Assembly (NCBI RefSeq): GCF_046630445.1
Contig: NC_092337.1
Span: 357,360,001 to 357,424,000, forward strand
DNA length: 64,000 nt
From: Rutidosis leptorrhynchoides
Lineage: Eukaryota > Streptophyta > Magnoliopsida > Asterales > Asteraceae
Direction of reading: 5' to 3'
Shown here: positions 25,292 to 36,535 of the stretch, piece after piece
How the letters are laid out: each line of letters opens with the position of its first letter
How positions within the stretch are numbered: position 1 is the stretch's first letter
Made by a program: the position numbers and the translations under genes
The notes under the pieces: model-generated
Told to the model about the DNA's origin: nothing
The model's input: only the letters and a program-made list of their open reading frames with translations
Database searches by the model: none

Positions 25292-25800
25292 ATGAATCTC
25301 TCAATTAGTTCGAGTCCCTCAGATTCCGATAGCTATTCCGATATGGATTATCACTCGAGCTTTGAAAGCAGTGTGAGCGGAATGGATTAACCAATTAGCC
25401 ATCATCTATTCTGGATGAATTGGGGATGGGTTCGTAGTCTACTTAATCATTGGAGACAAGAAAAAGCGATCCCTTTCATCCACCATATTGTCCTCTGGGC
25501 GAAGAACCTGAAGCATTTACCGGCGAACCTGTCTGTAATACCATTTTCTCTCTCATTCCAGAGTATCTCGTCATGATTATATACTATCTCAAATTCTGGA
25601 TCTTATTCGTCCGCTCATCCGAACCGACAATCATCCTAGAGTAATAGCAAAAGTCAACGAGCTTCGCTCCAGAGTTGTAGCCTTGAAAAATATGGTGCAA
25701 AACGTACCAGCTTTAGCAACATCACCAGCACCAACATCAATACCAGTACCACCAACAACCCAAGTTCAACATCGCACACCTCAACATCTCATTATGTACC
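25292..25800 (+). pseudogene. Degenerate ORF0-like accessory frame of element C
   Basis: An ATG at 25292 opens a short Ser- and Asp-rich peptide that ends in TAA near 25388. Downstream, pieces in several frames follow, including a Lys/Arg-rich coiled-coil-like stretch (about 25600-25700) and a Pro/Thr/Ser-rich tail. The position, between primer site and the hairpin at 26066, equals that of the acidic ORF0 in A and B. Sequence similarity to those is limited to composition. Confidence 0.4.
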
Positions 25801-26065
25801 TCGAGCATAATCATCAATCTGCAAATCATTCTACATCATTTATCTTCGTTCGACATGGCGATTATGTAATCTATAATGTTTTAGTAATCTATAATGTTTT
25901 AGAGATTATATATTCTTGTTCTAACGATAAATCAAATGAGTTTAATATCATATTGACTCATTAAATCCATGATTACATCTGAAGAAAATATATATGTATA
26001 TATATTTTCATAAAGATTGTAATTAAAAATTCTTTCGTACAAACTGTTAATGGTGAAAATATTTT

Positions 26066-26083
26066 AACGGGTAGGTAATACCC
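26066..26083 (+). promoter_or_regulatory. PPT-like hairpin in C's internal region
   Basis: AACGGGTAGGTAATACCC is a near copy of the hairpin found before gag-pol in A and B (one stem mismatch). It shares AACGGGTAGGTA with C's own polypurine tract at 52722-52733. Confidence 0.6.
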
Positions 26084-26384
26084 GAGGAATATTTAGATTT
26101 CACATTAATAAGTACACTGTACATTCTTTCAAATCTAATTCAACAGTCATTTACTATCCTATTTACAACCACTGATATACGTATCCGTTCACCGCAAAAT
26201 AACCCTTTTCATTCAATTTCATATTTGGATTTTGATCTATCAGAATCCAACAAGTGTCATAATGAAGAAAACATTGGACAAAAATAAAATTTGTTAGAAA
26301 CAAACAAATTAACTATGAGAAAATTTTGTTAAGAATCCACGCTAACAAAATCCTAGCTAACTGTTCCTAGCTAACTGTTAATTC

Positions 26385-26840
26385 ATTATTATATTTTATT
26401 ATCGCAGTTTATTTATCGCAATTTATATTCTCGCAATTTTATTTATCGTCATTTAATTTCTTTAATTTATTTTACGCACTTTATTTATCGTCATTTAAAT
26501 ACTGTTATTTACGCATTTTAAATATCGGGACACGTATACAATATTTTGACATATCATATCGACGCATCTATATATATTATTTGGAATAACCATAGACACT
26601 CTATATGCGGTAATGATCGAGTTAGCTATACAGGGTTGAGATTGATTCTATAATAATATATATGCTTTGAGTTGTGATCGAGTCTGAGACATGTATACAA
26701 TGGGTCACGATACGTATTAATTAATTCGAATATTATATATGAAACTATATATGAATTATTGAATTACTAATTGTGGACGGCTAACTGTGGACTGCCAACA
26801 TTGGACAATTAAAATGAAATAAAATATTGATTATAACATA
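26385..26840 (+). repeat. LTR-derived patch inside element C
   Basis: 26529-26710 resembles B's LTR at about 40387-40565, sharing ACACGTATACAAT, CCATAGACACTCTATATG and GAGTTAGCTATACAGGGTTG. The preceding 26385-26525 has TTATCGCAATTT-type words like the Athila LTR near 6840-6950. Coding capacity is nil. This suggests C's interior was assembled from other LTR fragments. Confidence 0.6.
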
Positions 26841-28278
26841 TGAAACTAAACATTTCTTCAAGTTTGCCACTTGAGTTCATCTTAAACCTCATTTGTAACT
26901 TGACGATTACAATCTGCGTTCAAACTTTTCATGATTCTTGAAAACACCTCAATCGAGAGGATGAACCAACCGCACTTCGACTACGGAAGAAAAGATTGAT
27001 TCATATAGTTATGCACCTAAAAACACTCAAAACCTGAGTAAACGTTTAACACGTATCTGTGCTAGCCTTTTTGGCATTTTTATTACCGAAAATAACTATG
27101 CAATCCCTTTTCAAAGTAGCCAATTCTGTCACAGCTCCAACAAATCAACTTCGACTTTCATTCGAATAAACCTTATTATAACTTTGATATATAAGTTTAC
27201 CTTTCGTTATCATTGCCAAGGCACCGTTTATATTCCACCACATTAGCGTTAAACTTACCAGCAACTTCATTACTCATTGGCTTAAGTCTCTCCGAAGAAC
27301 CATTATAGCTGTTCATTAAAACCCTATCATGTACTCATCAACATCCTGTAATAATAATTGCCATACCAACTACCGGAAATTAGCAATCAGTATTTCGAAT
27401 CTCGCAGTGTTTCTACATCAACAGTTATTTGTACATATATAACCTTTATCTCTTAAAATTATGATCTTCCATTCTGAAATTCTGAAAAGAACCCAGTCTA
27501 CGAACCAATACTACAAATTTTGAAAAAACATAACAAAGCATCAGAAACGGTAGACAACCGTAAATGACCATAACCGTCGGAAATTTGATGATAAAGAATA
27601 GTATGTTGGCAAAGCTCAGAAAAGTTGAAACTGGAAAACGGATTGAACAAAACCAAGAAGGAGGCTGTAGATAAATCACAAATACTAAATCTGCCTTCAA
27701 AGAATCCAAATAATTCAGTATCTACTGAAGTCCTTAACGAATACCTTGCTCCTGACTCTAAACCTTACGGGCAAATCTTCTGCATCATCCATCAATATTA
27801 CAAATTCTAAGATATCGTCGTATCTTTCATTATAAATATCCTCGATATTTCTGAAGATATTTTCATAACTATTCTTATTTGAAATCATTTATCTCCTCGC
27901 GTTATCTGTATTACATTATAATTCTATATTCTGTAAACCTTCGAGTTTAAATTATGAATGTTTTTAAAGTAGTGTTGGGAACTGAAGCATGAATTAGTAT
28001 AATATAATGACACTTGATCAATGTGATTATATTACAGTAAGTCATGCTGAGTTTCTAATGGAATGTGATGGTTCACAGACCATAACGTCATCATGTTCCA
28101 TGTACACGACTCTTACATTCTATCTAATCTATAAGCATATCAAGGACATATTTTCTTGATAGTACTAGCTTTTCCCTAGAATTCTGGTAATTTGACAAGT
28201 CAGTTTGTGCTATTACCATCTCTCTCTTAGAACATTAGGCATGTTCATCCGAAACTTCATACCTACGAATTCTGGACC
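26841..28278 (+). other. Non-coding interior of element C
   Basis: 1.4 kb of AT-rich sequence where gag-pol would be expected. No zinc knuckle, protease, RT or integrase motif is visible in any frame. Short ORFs (for example 27446-27709 minus) show no recognisable features. Confidence 0.6.
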
Positions 28279-28283
28279 ATTAT

Positions 28284-31046
28284 TGTAACGACCCGCACTT
28301 TTTCGATCATTCTATACTTATAAGATTAATATTTACATAAATTAAACCTTGCCAACATGATAAGCAATCCAAATTGTTGAGATTTATGTTTCCGAAAAGA
28401 GTTTTACATAACGTTTGACCGTCTAGTTTGACCGATGATATCACGAACTATACAATATATGATAATTATACGTTTGTGTATATATATGTATATATACATA
28501 TTTAACATGATTAAAGAATGTTTTAATACCTCATTTTATATTAATAACAACAAGTTATATGTGTATTTTGAAACTACTAACTTAAGTTTTCAAAACGATA
28601 ACAATACGTAACGTTATTTGACATATATACTTAAGACTTATAATGTTATACATATATTGTATAAGTAATGTATTTAATTACTTTTAAAGAACTTAAATAC
28701 ATAAAACCATATAAGTGTATTCACAAAAGATAGCTATATTTGAATCCTCATTTCATTTTTCACAAAATTTCTATACGTATACCTAGAGTATTTGTACTCG
28801 TATCATACCTAGCTCCTATACGTATTTACTAATAGTAAATACACATCAAAATCACCACCTAACCAGCCATTATTCATGCCCTTAGAGCTAGGTAATTACT
28901 TTTGGATGATTACTTGACTAATTAACAAAATTACAAACTAAAAATCTTATCATGTATTACATGATACACGTTTTTTTTAGGTTATAAGTATCACCATTTC
29001 TAGTTCATTTTCTAACCTCATTTTTAGTTAAACACACACTCTTTCACAACCCTTAAAACCCTTAATCAATTCAGCAAAGTTTCCAAGAAGATCTAGCTTC
29101 AAAAACCATACTAAAACACCATAAGAAAACCATACAAAAACACTTCAAGAAAACCCTCCAAGAACACCAACTTACTTCCAATCTTTCATTCACCTCTAGT
29201 ACCCTTTTGATTCTAGCTTCTTACTTCTCTTTTACAGCAACTTCATCCAAGGAACTTGAGGTAGAATCTATGTTCATAACCTTATTCGATTCATATATAT
29301 ATAGCTATCATATTTTGTGGTATACAAGTTTAACAACAAGAACATAGTTTGAATGTTTTCAAACTTGTTTGCAAACTAAATAGATCCTTCTAACTTAACT
29401 TTTAAAATACTTCAAGACCTGCAATATAACTTATGTATATGCTAATTTAACAAGGTAAAACTTGGTTTTTCAAAGTATAAGTATTTTTAGAAAAATGGTC
29501 ATTAAATGATTTTGTTGTAACAAAAATGTTTAACTTCATATGTTTCACTAATGTTTCACTTATGCCGTATGATTTTGAATACAAACCAAGGTATTTACAG
29601 TTCATAGTCTTAAAGAAGAACTCGATCCAAGAAGATGGCAATTTGAATCAACGAAAACGGATTTGTAACGAAGAAACTATGACCGAAACAAAATTGGTTA
29701 TCCTAGATCATTTCAACTACGGGATCAATTGGAAAAAAATGATATAAATCACATATTTCTAAGATAACATGATATTTTATATATATGTACTTATAATTCA
29801 ATTTTATATGGTTCAGGATCACCCGTAAACAATACGAGAAGATTAATCATAAGATCCCATGTTTGTACGCAACACGTCATTTGACAACACCGGTACTTTA
29901 TGTACGCAATACGTCATTTGACAACACCGGTACCATGGGTCAAGATTAATCTCGACCAACACATATACGATGGGGTTTTATTGATTTCGTTGGGGGTTTT
30001 ATTTATTTCATTGCGGGTATATTAAACATCTAAAAATGAACCATTAAAATTGAATTACTAACATCGGACTGCTAACTACGGACTAAGGAATTATTCAAAG
30101 TATTAAAAGTATAACAAGTATATATTTATAACGTTTGTTTAAAAATGAAAACATATTGATATATTATATATGGATAGGTTCGTGATATCAACCGGAAGAC
30201 CGAGTCAAATTATATATATCATCAAGACAAGAGTGAGTATATAGTCCCACTTTTAAACTCTAAATATTTCGGGATGAGAATACATGTATTTTATGTTTTA
30301 CGATATGGACACAAGTAACTGAAAAATATGTTCTACGTTGAGTTGTACCACTGGCATACTTCCCTGTAGCTTGGTAACTAATATTTACAGCGGTATTGTA
30401 AACGCGAATCCTGTTGATAGATCTATCGGGCCTGACAACCCCAACCGGACTGGACGACCAGTATTCAACGGTTGCACAGTACTTCGTTTTGTGACTACAC
30501 TTGGTACGGTGTAGTAAGATTTCATATTAAAGGGAATATGCGACGTGAAAATGTTAAGTATGGTTACCAAGTGCTCAACCACTTAGAATACTTTTATTAA
30601 ACTGTTTATATACGAAATCTTGTGGTCTATATATATATTGCTGCCGGCATTAAACCTATATCTCACCAACTTTATGTTGACCTTTTAAAACATGTCTATT
30701 CTCAGGTGATTTCTAAAGCTTCCGCTGCATCATGTTGGATCTAACCAGGATCTTGCGTACGCATGTTTGTGTCAAAAATAAAACTGCATATCCGAGATGT
30801 TGTATTGTAAAATATGCTAGAAACCGTGTTGTTGTCATCATTTGTAAAGTTTGTAAGTCGAAGATTATCGCTAAACGTTAATCTTCTTTTTATTGTCTTA
30901 AGCTTGTAACAAAAATAATGGTTGTGGTTTGTAATGTATAATATATGCAGTTTTTCTTTTAAAAATGTCTCATATAGAGGTCAATACCTCGCAATGAAAT
31001 CATACGTTATCTAACGCGTTCTTATGGTTAAGGACGGGTTATGACA
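28284..31046 (+). repeat. Element A 5' LTR (2763 bp)
   Basis: TGTAACGACCCGC...TTATGACA. It includes the shared 3' blocks (TCTATTCTCAGGTG near 30697; GAGGTCAATACCTCGC near 30979). No protein-coding gene is seen; ORFs at 29447-29747 and 30385-30582 recur in the other LTR simply because the LTRs are nearly identical. Confidence 0.95.
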
Positions 31047-31048
31047 TG

Positions 31049-31060
31049 TGGTATCAGAGC
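31049..31060 (+). promoter_or_regulatory. Element A primer-binding site
   Basis: TGGTATCAGAGC, 2 bp after the 5' LTR, matching initiator tRNA-Met. Confidence 0.9.
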
Positions 31061-31243
31061 GTTGGTCTTAGCGAACCAGGTTTGCATTAGTGTGTCTAAC
31101 CGAGAAGTCGTTAGGATACATTAGTAAAGTCTGGACTTTGACCGGGTCTGATTTTAAAAAAAAAAACCATTGCTTATCACTGTTGGTTAAAATTTATGTG
31201 TAAATATTATGTAAGTACTAATGGGTTAGTTGTTGTGTGATAG

Positions 31244-31714
31244 ATGTCGGGCTCGAAACTTATTATCACATTCAGCGACTCCGAATCAGAACCTTCATAT
31301 GGTGTTCCAGTCATTAACATATCCGATGACGAAAGTGGTATTTTTGGGGAAGACTCACAAATTCCGGATGAACCAACTATAGAGAACCCGGAAAGTGAAC
31401 CCGAGGAGGAAAGTGAACCCGAGGAGGAAAGTGAACCCGAGGAGGAAAGTGAACCCGAGGAAGAAATACAGGAAATTACAAAAGACGAGTTCGAACTAGG
31501 AAAGAAACGAAAGGCTAATGAATTAGAAAATCCAAATCCCGAGTTTAATGAGAATGAAGTGGCACCAATTCCACTCAACACTACCACCCCTATCCCCGCT
31601 ATTCCTATTAGTGCTATCCCCGCATCTAGTTCTTCGGCACCTCAGCCAAAACGTAGGGAGACAGCTAGGATTCGCGTTGGGGGATTCCCTGGACATAAAT
31701 GTTTTGGGAAATAG
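31244..31714 (+). CDS. Element A ORF0: acidic accessory protein with EESEPE repeats
   Basis: 156 codons between leader and gag-pol, in the sense strand. The N-terminal third is Ser/Asp/Glu-rich. Residues about 50-75 are tandem EESEPE hexapeptides encoded by near-identical 18-bp units (about 31389-31463). A Lys/Arg cluster follows (about residue 85) and the tail is Pro/Ser/Ala-rich, ending with a basic segment containing TARIR. Element B has a counterpart (41839-42453) with the same repeat and the TARIR word, so the ORF is a family trait. No known domain; predicted intrinsically disordered. Function unknown; a nuclear or nucleic-acid-linked role is only a guess from composition. The ATG at 31244 is the first in frame after the primer site. 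Confidence 0.7.
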   Translation: MSGSKLIITFSDSESEPSYGVPVINISDDESGIFGEDSQIPDEPTIENPESEPEEESEPEEESEPEEESEPEEEIQEITKDEFELGKKRKANELENPNPEFNENEVAPIPLNTTTPIPAIPISAIPASSSSAPQPKRRETARIRVGGFPGHKCFGK

Positions 31715-31907
31715 ACCAAATGATGCGCTGCCGTATTAAACCATGGAATCACATAATGTTTTGTATAATATTATTAGTGTGGTTTGTTTAAAGTTTGATG
31801 TAAGCATATGTAAAATAGCGAAGTATGAAATGCAATAATTTTCCATGGTTAAGTATTATTTAGATTGTAGTAATTGGTTCTGTACTAAGCTATTAAGTAT
31901 GAACATT

Positions 31908-31925
31908 AACGGGTAGGTACTACCC
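31908..31925 (+). promoter_or_regulatory. PPT-like hairpin upstream of A gag-pol
   Basis: AACGGGTAGGTACTACCC contains a perfect 6-bp stem (GGGTAG/CTACCC, loop GTA). It is 144 bp before the gag-pol ATG and nearly identical to B's at 43465-43482. AACGGGTAGGTAC also equals the polypurine tract before C's 3' LTR. Confidence 0.65.
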
Positions 31926-32069
31926 TAGATATAATTATAAAACGCTAATAAGAAGAAAAGGCTTTTATAATAATACCTGGTTCATATTATTAACAAGCTA
32001 TAAATGTACTATAAATACACACTACATCTATAATATTCCATGTGAATAATTATTTTCTTTCATTAGGAA

Positions 32070-35000
32070 ATGGCGCGATTGAATCGAATGACGGAACAAG
32101 AACTCGAGGAACTCATCAACCAGCGAGTGAACGACAGAATGTTATGGGTTGAGGCTGCAAGAGCTGCTGCAGTTAACCCAAATCCTCGTGTAGGATGCTC
32201 CTACAAGACGTTTCAAGCTTGCAAGCCCTCATCATTCAGTGGAACGGAAGGACCGATCGGTTTAACCCGATGGATAGAAAAGATGGAGACGGTGTTCAAA
32301 ATCAGTGGTTGTGATGAAAAAGACATGACCAAGTTTGCATCGTGCACTTTACAAGATAGTGCACTCACATGGTGGAAGAATTATGTGAAGGCGGTAGGAG
32401 GAGATGTAGCTTATGATACTCCATGGGAAGAATTCAAAGCGATGATAATCACCGAGTATTGTCCAAGGAATGAGGTTATTAAGTTAGAAGATGAGTTACG
32501 AAGTTTGAAGGTGGTTGGTACTGAAATCACCAACTACAATCAGCGATTCATGGAATTGGTTTTACTATGTCCTGAATTGGTTCCAACCGAAGCACGGAAG
32601 ATTGAAATGTACAAAGGTGGTTTGCCCAAAAAGGTCAAGGCAAACGTTACGGCGTCGAAACCTAAGACAATTCATGAAGCTATAACCATGGCGAACGAGT
32701 TAATGGATCAGGTCATTCTGGATAAGAAAGCATTCACTACTGAGGTGAAGGTATCGAGTAACAAAAGGAAGTGGAACGGAAATTATGATCGAGGTTACCA
32801 ACAGCAATCTTTTAAGAAACCAGAAACCCCGAAAGGTGCGGGTAGCGGTTCAGGCTTTGGTTACAAAGGACAAAGTCCTTTATGCAACCGTTGTCACAAA
32901 CATCACTTTGGTTACTGTAGTGTGTTGTGCACCAAATGCAATCGACAGGGACATCTTGCTGAAGATTGTAAGGCTCTCGTTACAAATGCAAATGGTAACA
33001 AGACTCCTGCCACCAACGCAAATAGAACTGCTTTGGCTAACATTACTTGTTTTGGGTGTGGAAAACAAGGTCATTATAAGAGCCAGTGCCCGAATCAGAA
33101 TGGCGGACCTGCACGTGGAAGAGCGTTTGTTATTAATGCTAGAGAGGCACGAGAAGACCCGGAGCTTGTTACGGGTACGTTTACCATTAATAACTTATCA
33201 GCATCTATTTTATTTGATACTGGCGCCGATAGAAGTTATGTGTGTAAAAATTTTTACACTAAATTGAATTGTTCATCATTACCTCTAGATGCTAAGTACT
33301 TGATTGAGTTAGCTAATGGTAAACTAATTAAAGCCGATAAAATTTGTCGTGGTTGTGAAATAAATCTAGCCGGAGAAACGTTTAAAATCGACTTAATACC
33401 CGTAGAATTAGGAGGTTTTGATGTAATAGTCGGCATGGACTGGATGTCCAAAATAGGAGCGGAAGTTGTTTGTGCTAAGAAGGCAATTCGTATTCCTGGT
33501 AAGGATAAAATACCGGTGATGATTTATGGAGAGAAGGGTAACTCAAAGCTAAAACTCATTAGCTGTTTGAAAGCCAAGAAGTGTTTAGAAAAGGGATGTT
33601 ACGCTATTTTAGCACATGTTAATAAAGTCGAAAAGAAAGAAAAGTGCATCAACGACGTGCCTGTGGCAAGAGATTTTCCTGAAGTTTTTCCGGAAGAATT
33701 GCCGGGATTACCTCCATTTAGATCGGTAGAATTTCAAATAGATTTAGTACCAGGAGCTGCACCAGTGGCTCGTGCTCCATATAGACTTGCACCGTCCGAG
33801 TTAAAAGAACTTCAAAGTCAGTTAAAAGAATTACTGGACCGTGGATTCATACGACCGAGTACTTCACCGTGGGGAGCTCCAATTTTGTTTGTTAAGAAGA
33901 AAGATGGATCTTTTAGGATGTGTATAGACTATCGTGAATTAAATAAGTTAACTATCAAGAATCGGTATCCACTACCGAGAATTGATGACTTATTTGATCA
34001 ATTGCAAGGATCATGTGTTTATTCGAAAATCGACTTAAGATCGGGCTATCATCAACTACGCGTCAAAGAAGAGGATATTCCGAAAACTGCTTTTCGGACA
34101 CGTTATGGTCATTACGAATTTTTGGTTATGCCGTTTGGATTGACGAATGCGCCAGCTGTATTCATGGACCTCATGAATCGAGTTTGTAGTCCGTATTTAG
34201 ATAAGTTTGTTATCGTTTTCATTGATGATATTCTTATCTATTCCAAGAGTGAGCAAGAGCATGAAGAGCATTTAAGGTTGATATTGGAGTTGTTAAGAAA
34301 AGAACAGCTATATGCTAAATTTTCCAAGTGTGCTTTTTGGTTGAAAGAAGTGCAATTTCTTGGCCATGTTGTTAATAGCGAAGGAATTCAGGTTGATCCA
34401 GCAAAAACTGAAGCTATTGAAAAATGGGAGACTCCTAAGACACCAACACAGATACGCCAATTTTTGGGTTTAGCCGGTTATTATAGAAGGTTTATTCAAG
34501 ATTTTTCCCGAATAGCTAAGCCGTTGACAGCGTTAACGCAAAAAGGGAAGAAATATGAATGGACCTCGGAGCAGGAGAACGCATTTCAAATACTGAAGAA
34601 GAAGTTAACTACGGCGCCTATTTTATCGTTACCAGAAGGGAACGATGATTTTGAAATATATTGTGACGCTTCGCGACAAGGTTTTGGTTGTGTTCTTATG
34701 CAACGGAAGAAAGTTATTGCATTTGCATCCCGACAATTGAAGATTCACGAGCGAAATTATACGACGCATGATCTAGAATTGGGAGCAGTCGTGTTTGCAT
34801 TGAAGATGTGGAGACACTACTTGTATGGGGTTAAATTCACTGTGTTTACTGATCATAAAAGCCTTCAACATATTTTTGATCAGAAACAATTGAACATGAG
34901 GCAACGTAGGTGGGTCGAGTTAATAAACGACTATGATTGTGAAATTCGTTATCATCCCGGGAAGGTAAACGTGGTGGCTGATGCTTTAAGCAGAAAAGAA

Positions 35001-36488
35001 CGAGAACCAATTCGAGTTCGAGCAATGAATATAAAAATTCGCATGAATCTCAACTCACAAATCAAAGAAGTTCAACGAGAAGCACTTACTAAAGAAAATA
35101 AAGGAAATGAAATAATGAAGAAGTATGAGAAGCAACTCGTTATGCGGGAAGATGGAATTCGATATTTTGCAAATCGTATTTGGGTACCGAAGTTGGGTGG
35201 ATTAAGGAAGTTGATATTGAACGAGGCACATAAGACAAGATATTCGATACATCCTGGAGTTGGAAAGATGTACCAAGATCTTAAGACGCATTATTGGTGG
35301 CCTAATTTGAAGACAGACGTTGCAACATATGTTGGGGAATGTTTAACTTGTTCCAAAGTCAAAGCAGAACACCAGAAGCCGTCAGGGTTACTTCAACAAC
35401 CAGAAATCCCAGAATGGAAATGGGATGGTATTACCATGGATTTCATCACGAAGTTACCAAAGACTGCCTGGGGATACGACACCATTTGGGTAATTGTTGA
35501 TCGTCTTACCAAATCTGCACATTTCTTGCCTATAAAGGAAACAGATAGAATGGAGAAACTATTACGATTGTATATAAAGGAAGTTGTTTCAAGGCATGGA
35601 ATACCTATTTCCATTATATCCGATCGTGATAGTAGATTTACCTCAAAGTTTTGGCAATCACTACAGGAGGCACTAGGAACTCGTTTGGATATGAGTACCG
35701 CATATCATCCGCAAACGGACGGGCAGAGTGAAAGAACAATTCAGACTCTTGAAGACATGCTCAGGGCATGTGTGATCGATTTTGGAAACGGATGGGATAA
35801 ATATCTACCGTTAGCAGAATTCTCGTATAATAATAGTTATCATGCGAGCATTGGAGCTGCGCCATTCGAAGCATTGTATGGAAGGAAGTGTAGATCTCCT
35901 ATCTGTTGGAATGAAGTAGGAGATCGACAATTAACTGGTCCCGAGATCATACATGAAACGACTGAGAAGATAGTGCAAATCAAGGAGAGATTAAAAACAG
36001 CCCGCAGTCGCCAAAAGAGCTACGCCGATGTCCGAAGGAAACCATTAGAGTTTCAGGTCGGGGACATGGTTATGCTAAAGGTGTCACCTTGGAAAGGTGT
36101 GATACGTTTTGGAAAAAGGGGTAAACTGAACCCAAGGTACGTAGGCCCGTTCAAGATCATCGAACGCATTGGACCGGTAGCTTATCGACTCGAGTTACCG
36201 CAACAACTCGCCGGAGTACATAATACCTTTCACGTCTCAAACCTTAAGAAGTGTCTTGCAAAGGAAGACCTCACCATTCCTCTTGAAGAAATCCATGTCG
36301 ACGAGAAACTACAATTCGTCGAAGAACCAATTGAAATCATGGACCGTGAAGTTAAACAGCTCAAACAGAGCAATATACCGATTGTTAAGGTTCGTTGGAA
36401 TGCTAGAAGAGGTCCCGAGTTTACGTGGGAACGAGAGGATCAGATGAAACGAAAGTATCCGCATTTGTTTCTCGATGACGCAAAATAG
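32070..36488 (+). CDS. gag-pol: Element A gag-pol polyprotein with chromodomain (1472 aa)
   Basis: One uninterrupted frame encodes all retrotransposition proteins. Gag capsid region about residues 50-225; two CCHC zinc knuckles about 287-300 and 327-340; aspartic protease with DTG at 383-385; RT with the block around [10 protein letters not shown] (about 620) and FIDD at 717-720; RNase H with the first catalytic Asp at 866; integrase with an HHCC finger (about 1050-1100) and DDE residues D1124, D1185, E1221; and a C-terminal chromodomain (about 1415-1468). The order RT-RNase H-integrase plus chromodomain marks a Ty3/gypsy chromovirus, Tekay/Del type. All catalytic residues are present. The start ATG has the same GGAAATGGC context as in B. 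Chromodomains of this group direct integration toward marked heterochromatin, which fits the nested setting. Confidence 0.96.
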   Translation: MARLNRMTEQELEELINQRVNDRMLWVEAARAAAVNPNPRVGCSYKTFQACKPSSFSGTEGPIGLTRWIEKMETVFKISGCDEKDMTKFASCTLQDSALTWWKNYVKAVGGDVAYDTPWEEFKAMIITEYCPRNEVIKLEDELRSLKVVGTEITNYNQRFMELVLLCPELVPTEARKIEMYKGGLPKKVKANVTASKPKTIHEAITMANELMDQVILDKKAFTTEVKVSSNKRKWNGNYDRGYQQQSFKKPETPKGAGSGSGFGYKGQSPLCNRCHKHHFGYCSVLCTKCNRQGHLAEDCKALVTNANGNKTPATNANRTALANITCFGCGKQGHYKSQCPNQNGGPARGRAFVINAREAREDPELVTGTFTINNLSASILFDTGADRSYVCKNFYTKLNCSSLPLDAKYLIELANGKLIKADKICRGCEINLAGETFKIDLIPVELGGFDVIVGMDWMSKIGAEVVCAKKAIRIPGKDKIPVMIYGEKGNSKLKLISCLKAKKCLEKGCYAILAHVNKVEKKEKCINDVPVARDFPEVFPEELPGLPPFRSVEFQIDLVPGAAPVARAPYRLAPSELKELQSQLKELLDRGFIRPSTSPWGAPILFVKKKDGSFRMCIDYRELNKLTIKNRYPLPRIDDLFDQLQGSCVYSKIDLRSGYHQLRVKEEDIPKTAFRTRYGHYEFLVMPFGLTNAPAVFMDLMNRVCSPYLDKFVIVFIDDILIYSKSEQEHEEHLRLILELLRKEQLYAKFSKCAFWLKEVQFLGHVVNSEGIQVDPAKTEAIEKWETPKTPTQIRQFLGLAGYYRRFIQDFSRIAKPLTALTQKGKKYEWTSEQENAFQILKKKLTTAPILSLPEGNDDFEIYCDASRQGFGCVLMQRKKVIAFASRQLKIHERNYTTHDLELGAVVFALKMWRHYLYGVKFTVFTDHKSLQHIFDQKQLNMRQRRWVELINDYDCEIRYHPGKVNVVADALSRKEREPIRVRAMNIKIRMNLNSQIKEVQREALTKENKGNEIMKKYEKQLVMREDGIRYFANRIWVPKLGGLRKLILNEAHKTRYSIHPGVGKMYQDLKTHYWWPNLKTDVATYVGECLTCSKVKAEHQKPSGLLQQPEIPEWKWDGITMDFITKLPKTAWGYDTIWVIVDRLTKSAHFLPIKETDRMEKLLRLYIKEVVSRHGIPISIISDRDSRFTSKFWQSLQEALGTRLDMSTAYHPQTDGQSERTIQTLEDMLRACVIDFGNGWDKYLPLAEFSYNNSYHASIGAAPFEALYGRKCRSPICWNEVGDRQLTGPEIIHETTEKIVQIKERLKTARSRQKSYADVRRKPLEFQVGDMVMLKVSPWKGVIRFGKRGKLNPRYVGPFKIIERIGPVAYRLELPQQLAGVHNTFHVSNLKKCLAKEDLTIPLEEIHVDEKLQFVEEPIEIMDREVKQLKQSNIPIVKVRWNARRGPEFTWEREDQMKRKYPHLFLDDAK

Positions 36489-36499
36489 GTACAATTTTA

Positions 36500-36535
36500 A
36501 AATTTCGGGACGAAATTTATTTAACGGGGAGGTAA
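36500..36535 (+). promoter_or_regulatory. 3' hairpin and polypurine tract of element A
   Basis: AAATTTCGGGACGAAATTT (36500-36518) forms an 8-bp stem with GGA loop just after the gag-pol stop; the purine-rich ACGGGGAGGTAA follows and abuts the 3' LTR. The same hairpin is found in B, D and, imperfectly, C. Confidence 0.8.

Noticed and set aside
29447..29747. Paired ORFs on both strands in A's LTRs (also at 37699-37999)
   Set aside because: Identical because the LTRs are nearly identical; overlapping antisense frames in AT-rich sequence without motifs.
31389..31463. CRISPR-like or satellite array from the regular 18-bp repeats
   Set aside because: Units are in-frame codons of ORF0 without spacers, in a plant element.
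31207..31587. Ser/Gly-rich minus-strand ORF opposite A ORF0 (and 41805-42104 opposite B ORF0)
   Set aside because: Mirror frame of the 18-bp acidic repeats; the sense ORF explains the openness.
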